This document shows, piece by piece, positions 31,954 through 38,062 of a DNA stretch of 64,000 bases. The notes below the pieces were generated by a model. The model saw only the letters and a list, made by a program, of their open reading frames with translations. It did not search any database and was not told the DNA's origin. Within the stretch, counting starts at the first letter, position 1, and each line of letters opens with the position of its first letter. The position numbers and the translations under genes were made by a program. The stretch comes from Methanococcoides sp052057775 (GTDB taxonomy: Archaea > Halobacteriota > Methanosarcinia > Methanosarcinales > Methanosarcinaceae), in contig NZ_CP195121.1 of assembly GCF_052057775.1 (NCBI RefSeq), positions 806,001 to 870,000 on the forward strand, read 5' to 3'.

Positions 31954-33231
31954 ATGGAACGTAGCATTGAAAGCATAAATGAACGCATTGCAACAGGTGA
32001 AGCTGTTGTGCTTACTGCACAGGAGGTCTGCGAACTTGCGGATCGCGGTGAAGATGTTGAAAAGGTGGATGTTGTAACAGCAGCGACACGTGCTATCATG
32101 AGCGGAACGTATGCTATCCTCTCGTTCCCTGTGGATGCACCCTGCAGTTTCCTGCGTGCAAAGGAAGTCTATATGAATGGTGTCCCTGCCCACGTGGGTC
32201 CCTGTCCCAATGAAAGGCTTGGTATCCTTGACCTGATGCTTTTCGGCACGGACCACAGCCTTGACGACCATCATTATGGTGCCGGTCATCTCTTCCGTGA
32301 TCTTGTAGCAGGGAACCCTGTAGATGTAAAGGTCGTTACGGACAGCGATGTTACATTCACGACACAGGTAACATTGGATGACATGCCTTATGCCATGATG
32401 TATGGTACGCGTCATGCTTTCAAGAACTATTCTGCTTTTGTGAACACTTCCGACGACCCTGTATCCTCCATATTCCATGCAATGGACTTCGGACCACGAC
32501 TTACAGAGGCTACGATATCCGGTTGCGGTCAGATTAATCCGGTAAAGAACGATCCAATGCTTGAATCCATCGGTATCGGGACACGTATTCTCATGAACGG
32601 TTCGGAAGGTTTCATAATGGGATCCGGTACTCGTAGTGCCAAAGAGAAACCAAACCTTACGGCCTTTGCGGACATGCACAACATGGACCCTGAATACATG
32701 GGTGGTTTTTTCACATCAGCAGGTCCGGAATGTATCGTTTCCTGGGCAGTACCGATAGCTGTTACAGATCCTTCGGTTACTGATGCAATTAAAGAACGGG
32801 ACCGCGATCTGAAAATGTCTGTCATGGCTGTTGATAAGAGAGCCTGTGTGGGATATTCCACGTATGGTGATGTCTGGGAAGATGTTGACCTGGAAGTAAA
32901 GTTCGCTCCGGAGGAATGTATCAGCTGTGCCCTGTGTGAACCTCAGGAGAACTGTCCGATGGCTGCCATCAGTTTCGAGGAGGGCAAGGTAAAACTTGAC
33001 AGGTATGCATGCTTCAATTGCGGACTGTGTACAACTCTTTGTGTTGGCGATGTGTTCACCGGTAAAATGGGCTCCATCAACTTCGAGCTGGGTGACTATT
33101 CGGCCAATGTCCCTATCGTATTGCGCCAGTCTGACAAAAAGAGAGCTCTGGAGCTGTCAGAGAAATTAAAAGAAAGGATACTGGATGGCTCTTTCCGTCT
33201 TACTCAGATGGTCGGGCACATTCAGCCATAA
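31954..33231 (+). CDS. Methanogenesis marker 16 metalloprotein (DUF39/COG1900 with two ferredoxin motifs)
   Basis: A 425-residue protein with an N-terminal DUF39 domain (about 1-310; TRAIMSGTYAILSFPV near residue 45, GCGQINPVKNDPMLESIGIGTR near 190) and two C-terminal ferredoxin motifs, CISCALCEPQENCP near residue 322 and CFNCGLCTTLC near residue 350. DUF39 relatives form homocysteine from aspartate semialdehyde and sulfide, that is, they turn an aldehyde into a thiol. Its position beside comDE makes conversion of sulfoacetaldehyde to coenzyme M a reasonable guess, not shown by sequence. The 3' end overlaps comE on the other strand by 32 bases. Confidence 0.8.
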   Translation: MERSIESINERIATGEAVVLTAQEVCELADRGEDVEKVDVVTAATRAIMSGTYAILSFPVDAPCSFLRAKEVYMNGVPAHVGPCPNERLGILDLMLFGTDHSLDDHHYGAGHLFRDLVAGNPVDVKVVTDSDVTFTTQVTLDDMPYAMMYGTRHAFKNYSAFVNTSDDPVSSIFHAMDFGPRLTEATISGCGQINPVKNDPMLESIGIGTRILMNGSEGFIMGSGTRSAKEKPNLTAFADMHNMDPEYMGGFFTSAGPECIVSWAVPIAVTDPSVTDAIKERDRDLKMSVMAVDKRACVGYSTYGDVWEDVDLEVKFAPEECISCALCEPQENCPMAAISFEEGKVKLDRYACFNCGLCTTLCVGDVFTGKMGSINFELGDYSANVPIVLRQSDKKRALELSEKLKERILDGSFRLTQMVGHIQP

Positions 33232-33763
33232 AGCGTTCGATTATCTCTTCAGGGGACATGCTGATTATGGGCACGGATGCATTTCCGGGGTCCACGCGTA
33301 CAACGATCATTCCCCTGTCAACCTTTTTTAACATCTTTTCGAGATCGTCCTCATTATCGACAGTGTGAACCTCATCGATACCTGCTCCCTTTGCAACAGC
33401 ACCCAGGTCAGTTCCGTGTGATGTGGCTGTGGGTTGGTCACCGGTAGAGCCGTAGGTTCCGTTGTCGATCACAACAAGAAGATAGTTTTCAGGTCTCTGG
33501 TGTGCAATGGTGGCAAGGCTGCCCATGTTCATGAGGACAGAACCATCACCATCGATAGCAATGACATGTCTTTCAGGTACAGCGAGGGAAAGTCCCAGTC
33601 CAATGGATGATGAAAGTCCCATGGATCCAAGCATGTAGAAGTTCCCGGCTCTGTCCTTCAGGTGGTGAAGTTCCCTTGAGGGGAATCCGATGTTGGCTAC
33701 GATCAGTGAGTTCTTCTCTTCTGCCTTTCTGGCTATCATTGAGATCGCATCTATACGCTTCAT
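33200..33763 (-). CDS. comE: Sulfopyruvate decarboxylase subunit beta
   Basis: A 187-residue thiamine-diphosphate subunit. The TPP motif is AIDGDGSVLMNMGSL near residue 71 (GDG...N). With ComD it decarboxylates sulfopyruvate to sulfoacetaldehyde in coenzyme M synthesis. The start is taken at ATG 33763 (MKRIDAISMIARKAEE), which overlaps the comD stop as ATGA; an open frame extends 23 codons into comD but has no similarity to the family. The end overlaps the marker 16 gene on the opposite strand. Split ComD and ComE subunits occur in some methanogens, while some Methanosarcina have them fused. Confidence 0.93.
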   Translation of the reverse strand: MKRIDAISMIARKAEEKNSLIVANIGFPSRELHHLKDRAGNFYMLGSMGLSSSIGLGLSLAVPERHVIAIDGDGSVLMNMGSLATIAHQRPENYLLVVIDNGTYGSTGDQPTATSHGTDLGAVAKGAGIDEVHTVDNEDDLEKMLKKVDRGMIVVRVDPGNASVPIISMSPEEIIERFMAECARPSE

Positions 33764-34257
33764 TCCGCCTCCCAGAAACCGATCTCGAGAAGGACCGCAA
33801 CTGGTCTGCCTTTCTCGGATGCGACGTTCCATGCGTGGATTATTGCATCTTCAACATTGTCTATGGTTGGTACCACATACGGTATGTCGAGTGAATCGAG
33901 CAACGATGGTGTAAGCTGGCCCATAGGTATCTGGGCACATATTGTCTCACCTTCAATTCCCCTATGGCTCATAATCATCACCAGGGGGATGTGGAACAGC
34001 TTGTTGAGGGATGCAAGTGCATTGATGGAATTTCCGAGTCCCGAGTTCTGCATTAGCATTGCAGGGACCTTTCCTCCCATATAGGCACCGGCACAGATTC
34101 CCACGCCTTCTTCCTCGCGGGTTACCGGTACATGGATCATTGAAGGCTCATTATCTATCATTGGAAGTATGTCCTTCAGGTTAACGCATGGTACACTTAC
34201 AACAAGGTCTATGCCTGCCATCCTCATGCCATTGAATACTGATGTGCTGGGGTCCAT
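33760..34257 (-). CDS. comD: Sulfopyruvate decarboxylase subunit alpha
   Basis: A 165-residue subunit that forms the pyrimidine-binding half of the TPP enzyme: VSVPCVNLKDILPMI near residue 20, VTREEEGVGICAGAYMGGK near 45 with the TPP-activating Glu, MQNSGLGNSINALASL near 69. Pairs with ComE. It starts 4 bases after the Fe-S gene stop and overlaps comE by 4 bases. Fifth gene of the coenzyme M operon that begins with cysteate synthase. Confidence 0.93.
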   Translation of the reverse strand: MDPSTSVFNGMRMAGIDLVVSVPCVNLKDILPMIDNEPSMIHVPVTREEEGVGICAGAYMGGKVPAMLMQNSGLGNSINALASLNKLFHIPLVMIMSHRGIEGETICAQIPMGQLTPSLLDSLDIPYVVPTIDNVEDAIIHAWNVASEKGRPVAVLLEIGFWEAE

Positions 34258-34261
34258 TATA

Positions 34262-34888
34262 TCACCATACCTTCAGGTCGATCGCTTCGATCCTGACATT
34301 TCTTTCCTCTACTCCTACAACGATGCCTGAATGCACTTTCTGCATCATACAATGTGTGGGTATGAACTTAACCGTTTCACCTACTCTAGGGATACGGCCG
34401 TTTTTCACTTTTCCTTCAAAGGCAAATATGAGGCATATTCCTGCATCAATGAACTCAACTTCCTCGTTTCCAAGGCGCTGGAGCGGGCCGACCATGTGGA
34501 CGGTGATAATTCCGCGGGATGCTTCTATGACCTTCGCGAAATGTGTTATAGGGCAGCCAAGCGGGCGGTACCTTACAAGGTCACCTTTTTTCAGTTCGGT
34601 GCCGTCGATAGGATGGATATCCTCCCTGCATGTTGGTTCACTGTCAAGCGGGGCGAGGGTGAAGTCTGCCTCAAGGCCGTCGATCACTCCAATGATGTTC
34701 GTGCTGTCAGACCTGTCCTTCAGGATCTCTTTCAGCTTCTTTCTGTTCTCGGCAAACTGCTGTTTTCCCATGAATGGGCAGAGTCCGATATCCTCTGCTT
34801 TTCTCATGTTCTCTGCAAGGTCACGACATTGCTTGTATCCGCATTTGCCACAATTGTATCCCGGAAGCAGCTCAAATATCTCCTGCAC
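34262..34888 (-). CDS. Uncharacterised Fe-S domain protein of the coenzyme M operon
   Basis: A 208-residue protein with an N-terminal CxxCxxxxC block, YNCGKCGYKQCRDL near residues 11-23, resembling the 4Fe-4S domain found in RnfB/AcsC-type proteins, plus a further Cys at CPFMGKQQ near 36. The rest (about 70-208) appears to be a beta-rich domain ending VEERNVRIEAIDLKVW. The GTG start at 34888 has GGGGGAG 6 bases upstream. It lies between the HypB-like GTPase and comD with spacings of 3 and 4 bases. A role as electron donor or metal-binding partner in this operon is likely, but the function is unknown to me. Confidence 0.75.
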   Translation of the reverse strand: MQEIFELLPGYNCGKCGYKQCRDLAENMRKAEDIGLCPFMGKQQFAENRKKLKEILKDRSDSTNIIGVIDGLEADFTLAPLDSEPTCREDIHPIDGTELKKGDLVRYRPLGCPITHFAKVIEASRGIITVHMVGPLQRLGNEEVEFIDAGICLIFAFEGKVKNGRIPRVGETVKFIPTHCMMQKVHSGIVVGVEERNVRIEAIDLKVW

Positions 34889-34891
34889 TTC

Positions 34892-35593
34892 TCACTCCCC
34901 CCTGTATTCCATGAATCCGTCAAGGTGGCGGAGAACTCCCATGTGGTATTTGCGTTCAACACGTTTCTCACCACTGCAGAGGGTACAGATGGCAAGTGGT
35001 GGGTTGTACCTGAGTACCATGTCCTTCGGGTCAGCCTCAATTCCTTCTTCTATGAGCTCTGCAAGTTCGATGGCACCTTTTCCGCTAAGTCCGTTAGCTT
35101 CTACAACCATGCATTCGGGGTTGACCTCAAGTACCCTTTCCCTGAAGACCTCACGCTCTGCCTGTGAGACGATATCTCCCTTTGTCATGACAACGATATC
35201 TGCTGTTGTCAGCAGCGGGCCGACCTTCAGGGGTGTGTTCGGTCCTGTGGTCACATCAATGACACAGACAGCCAGACATGAATCCGGGTAAGGTGCACAT
35301 CTTAAGCAAAGTCCTGCAGTCTCATTGAGCAGGACATTGGAACCTTCCTCTTCTGCCCATTGCAGCATGGGCTCTGTATTGTAAATGGTAAAGTGGTCAG
35401 GACACATGTCCCTTGCAAGACCTATCCTGATAGGGACTTCAAGTCTTGCGAATCTCTTGTCGTCATCTGTCCAGAGGCAGTCGACCTTGACGACCGCTGG
35501 CTTACTCCCACGCCTTTTCAGGGCCTGTATGGTGTGAAGCAATACTGAGGTTTTTCCGGAACCTGGTGTCCCTGCGACAACTACAAGCTTCAT
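34892..35593 (-). CDS. HypB/UreG-like P-loop GTPase of the coenzyme M operon
   Basis: A 233-residue SIMIBI-class GTPase: Walker A GTPGSGKTS at residues 8-16, VVKVDCLWTDD near 35, LNETAGLCLRCAPYPDSC near 88 with three cysteines, and the guanine-recognition motif MTKGD near 133 (T instead of N in NKxD). A C-terminal AICTLCSGEKRV pair is a further metal site. The layout resembles HypB/UreG metallochaperones that load nickel, but the cysteine pattern is different. The start overlaps the ABC ATPase stop (ATGA). Its client within the operon is unknown. Confidence 0.8.
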   Translation of the reverse strand: MKLVVVAGTPGSGKTSVLLHTIQALKRRGSKPAVVKVDCLWTDDDKRFARLEVPIRIGLARDMCPDHFTIYNTEPMLQWAEEEGSNVLLNETAGLCLRCAPYPDSCLAVCVIDVTTGPNTPLKVGPLLTTADIVVMTKGDIVSQAEREVFRERVLEVNPECMVVEANGLSGKGAIELAELIEEGIEADPKDMVLRYNPPLAICTLCSGEKRVERKYHMGVLRHLDGFMEYRGE

Positions 35594-36354
35594 ACAACAC
35601 CTTCCACAACCTCTCCCCTGCGAATGATCTCGCGAAGGTCCATCATCCAGTTATCAACTTCTGACACGCGGTTTCCGACATTCTTCTCCTCATCACTTGT
35701 TGTGATTATGTCGGACATTCCTCCATTCTTAATGACTATCCTGCGGGACGCCATGAGTGCAAGTACAGGGTCGTGTGTGACGACCACTACGATCTTTCCT
35801 TCACCTGCCAGAAGCTCCAGGGCTTCCTGTTTCTTAATTCCCGCATTCTCGATCTCATCGATAAGCACGATAGGTGAATCGCTGATCACCGCGATGTCGG
35901 CTGTCATCAGGGAGCGTGACTGGCCACCACTCAGTACGGTAAGAGGTTCTTCCTCACGTATGGGTTCGCCTGTAAGCGTATTTGCAAGTTCGATAACCCT
36001 GTGCATGAGTTCTGGATCCTTCCCGCGACTTCTGGCATGCATCTGCAGGAACTCGGCAACGGTCATGTCAGCAAGGAAGTGCATGTTCTGGGAGAGCTGT
36101 GCGATAAGCTTCAGGCGTGGATCCCCCCTCATTTTAGTGTCAGGTTCTTCGTCATTGATAAGTATCCTGCGTCCGGTGGGAGTATCTCCCTGTGCCAGTT
36201 GCTCGATATCATCGATAAGCGTACTTTTTCCGGAACCTGTGGGGCCAACTATTCCCAGGATGTCTCCTGGGTTCACTTCCACCCTTTCTATAGCTTCCTT
36301 TATACCTTCCTTGTTAACGCCTCCGATGATGGTGAGCTTTATTGAGCTACTCAC
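35590..36354 (-). CDS. Soluble ABC-type ATPase of the coenzyme M operon
   Basis: A 254-residue stand-alone ABC ATPase: Walker A GPTGSGKST near residue 40, Q-loop IAQLSQNMHF, signature LSGGQSRS, Walker B IVLIDEIENAG, H-loop VTHDP. No permease gene is near, and the operon partners are a metallochaperone-like GTPase and an Fe-S protein, so it is more likely an assembly ATPase than a transporter. The GTG at 36354 is chosen as start: it lies 1 base past the cysteate synthase stop with GGGGG 9 bases upstream, and the frame further 5' runs into that gene. Confidence 0.82.
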   Translation of the reverse strand: MSSSIKLTIIGGVNKEGIKEAIERVEVNPGDILGIVGPTGSGKSTLIDDIEQLAQGDTPTGRRILINDEEPDTKMRGDPRLKLIAQLSQNMHFLADMTVAEFLQMHARSRGKDPELMHRVIELANTLTGEPIREEEPLTVLSGGQSRSLMTADIAVISDSPIVLIDEIENAGIKKQEALELLAGEGKIVVVVTHDPVLALMASRRIVIKNGGMSDIITTSDEEKNVGNRVSEVDNWMMDLREIIRRGEVVEGVV

Positions 36355-36355
36355 T

Positions 36356-37609
36356 TCAGTAAACCCCCAGGTTGAAAAATTCGGAGACCTTTTCAAGTAT
36401 CTTTTTCTCAGAATCCGGGTCATTGGGGGATACTGTGAGCGTCACATCCAGTTTTTTTGTGGTAAAGTCCTCTTCCAGTCGTTTTTGTCCGCCACCGGTA
36501 ATGTTCAGTACGATACTGTCACCGGTATTGATCTCACCTGTTTCCACAGCTTTTATAAGTGCAGCACAGGCTACGCCTGGAGCCGGTAATATATCGATCC
36601 CTTCTGTCTCTTCGAAAAGCTTCTGTGCATCTTCCGCTTCCTTGTTTGTGATGCCGTAGATCAATCCGTTAGTGTCATCAAGTGCATCTTTCACTCCTCC
36701 CGGGGCTGAGTATGGGGGTTTCCTGTTGTAGAGCACATCGTCATGCATCTCTTCAGGGCAGTGACCGGTGAGTTCAGTACCTGTCCACAATGAGTAGAGC
36801 GGTGCACATGGCATGTTCTGGGCAAGATGAAGTCTTGGCATGTTGTTGCCAAAACGGCCGTCCTCAAGAAGTCTCATTGATGCTTCCCAGGCTGAGATGC
36901 CGCCTGTTCCGCTTCCTACTGCCTGGAAATAGTGGTGTGGAAGGCTTCCGGTGGTGAGAACTGCATCCAGCATCACGGTGGCCATTCCGTCCCTTCTGGC
37001 AACGTTGCGCGCACCGCCTTCGCTTACAAAACCATCCTTTGCTGCTATCTTCTCTGCCATTGCGATAGCCTGGTAGTAATCACCTTTCACGGTGACCGTG
37101 CAGATGGATGAAGTGTCATCATTTATAGTCCACAGGCGATGCATGCTTTTCTCTGGTACTATGAGAAGCAGTTTCCGGCCTGTAATAGATGCCACATGGG
37201 CAAAGGCCCTAGCAGTGTTGCCCGCAGAAGCGACCACCAGTATACGTTCTTCATTTCTTTCGATCAAACGCTGCATTGTGGGAAAGGACTCGAGGTCCTT
37301 GAAGCTGCATGTTCTTATGAATGCTCCTTTTTCAGGCCAGTAGCCGTTGAATGTGATGTAAAGTTCCTGCAGTCCCAGCTCTTTTGCAAATCCTTCACTT
37401 TTGTATGTTACAGGTCTCCCGGATCCTTCCTCGATGATCCCGTTAACAGGCAGCCAGTCGATATATCTCCAGATGCCAGGCATGTCTGTTGGTTCTATCT
37501 GTTTTTTGGAATACTCTGTACGCAGTAATGAATCATCATTGGGGCAGTGTAATGCATAAGGTTCCTGCACGTCTCCACATTTAGTACACTTCACGACATA
37601 CTTGCTCAT
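36356..37609 (-). CDS. Cysteate synthase (threonine synthase-like PLP enzyme)
   Basis: A 417-residue fold-type II PLP enzyme with an N-terminal zinc-ribbon-like segment (CTKCGDVQEPYALHCPNDD). The PLP region is IRTCSFKDLESFP near residue 98, where K is the Schiff-base lysine, and ASAGNTARAFAHVAS near 130. It is related to threonine synthase, but in Methanosarcinales the copy beside comDE is cysteate synthase, which replaces the phosphate of phosphoserine with sulfite; this is the described route to sulfopyruvate there. The location supports that over threonine synthase. A TATA box centred 26 bases before the ATG and no Shine-Dalgarno suggest a leaderless mRNA heading the six-gene operon. Confidence 0.88.
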   Translation of the reverse strand: MSKYVVKCTKCGDVQEPYALHCPNDDSLLRTEYSKKQIEPTDMPGIWRYIDWLPVNGIIEEGSGRPVTYKSEGFAKELGLQELYITFNGYWPEKGAFIRTCSFKDLESFPTMQRLIERNEERILVVASAGNTARAFAHVASITGRKLLLIVPEKSMHRLWTINDDTSSICTVTVKGDYYQAIAMAEKIAAKDGFVSEGGARNVARRDGMATVMLDAVLTTGSLPHHYFQAVGSGTGGISAWEASMRLLEDGRFGNNMPRLHLAQNMPCAPLYSLWTGTELTGHCPEEMHDDVLYNRKPPYSAPGGVKDALDDTNGLIYGITNKEAEDAQKLFEETEGIDILPAPGVACAALIKAVETGEINTGDSIVLNITGGGQKRLEEDFTTKKLDVTLTVSPNDPDSEKKILEKVSEFFNLGVY

Positions 37610-37630
37610 GCGTTCAAGTCGGAGAATCGG

Positions 37631-37640
37631 TTTATATATC
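37631..37640 (-). promoter_or_regulatory. Promoter of the coenzyme M operon (leaderless)
   Basis: Minus-strand GATATATAAA preceded by purine-rich GGAAA (BRE-like). Its centre is 26 bases upstream of the cysteate synthase ATG, the usual TATA-to-start distance in archaea, so transcription should begin at the start codon. Confidence 0.65.
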
Positions 37641-37739
37641 TTTCCATTAATATGGCAAAAATTGCCGTCTCAGGATCATGCACCGTACCATATGGACTAT
37701 AAGGCAACCAATTTGTGAAAAAAGTAAAATAAAGATATG

Positions 37740-37759
37740 CAGGCATCTTAAAATGCCTG
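37740..37759 (-). terminator. Terminator hairpin after the cytochrome b5-like gene
   Basis: CAGGCAT-cttaaa-ATGCCTG, perfect 7-bp stem with a 6-nt loop, 26 bases beyond the stop of the minus-strand gene and followed by an AT-rich, T-containing tract. On the plus strand it is followed by TTTT, so it could act in both directions. Confidence 0.6.
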
Positions 37760-37785
37760 TTTTGTCTGTCAATTGAAAAAGATGA

Positions 37786-38019
37786 TCAATCTATCAATGT
37801 ACCGACAAGAGGGAAGTCTTCCATGACGTCATCATCGTGTGGAGAATCTTCCATTTCTTCAGTAAGGTCCATTCCAGCTTCATGCATTCCCTGGTGGTCC
37901 CCATCATCCCATAGCATGCTTTCAGTCACATCGTAGACCTTTCCCTGATATGCTATGTAGCACTTTTCCCCATTCTGGCCATTGTATTTTGCAAGTTCTT
38001 CTTTTGTAAATTCTTCCAT
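37786..38019 (-). CDS. Cytochrome b5-like heme-binding domain protein
   Basis: A 77-residue protein, essentially one cytochrome b5-like heme/steroid-binding domain: FTKEELAKYNGQNGEKCYIAY at the start (family pattern), GKVYDVTES, DHQGMHEAGMDL near residue 45 and SPHDDD near 60, the two histidines being candidate heme ligands. No membrane anchor. The ATG at 38019 has GGAGG 8 bases upstream, so the 13 extra codons further upstream are not used. Such short versions occur in anaerobic bacteria and methanogens, with unknown partners. It is immediately downstream of the PAS histidine kinase, 43 bases apart. Confidence 0.85.
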   Translation of the reverse strand: MEEFTKEELAKYNGQNGEKCYIAYQGKVYDVTESMLWDDGDHQGMHEAGMDLTEEMEDSPHDDDVMEDFPLVGTLID

Positions 38020-38062
38020 TTCAATAACCTCCGTTGTTAAATGTGATATACTGTTCAATGAT

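Noticed and set aside
31894..32679. 261-residue minus-strand frame
   Set aside because: Antisense to the marker 16 gene, with no motif, and no ribosome site.
34242..35291. 349-residue Ser-rich plus-strand frame
   Set aside because: Antisense to the Fe-S and GTPase genes, which have strong family motifs and ribosome sites.
35624..36589. 321-residue plus-strand frame
   Set aside because: Antisense to the ABC ATPase and the end of cysteate synthase; low-complexity Ser/Ile/Pro composition.
36356..37609. Threonine synthase annotation
   Set aside because: The operon with comDE points to cysteate synthase; an ordinary thrC would be expected near threonine genes.
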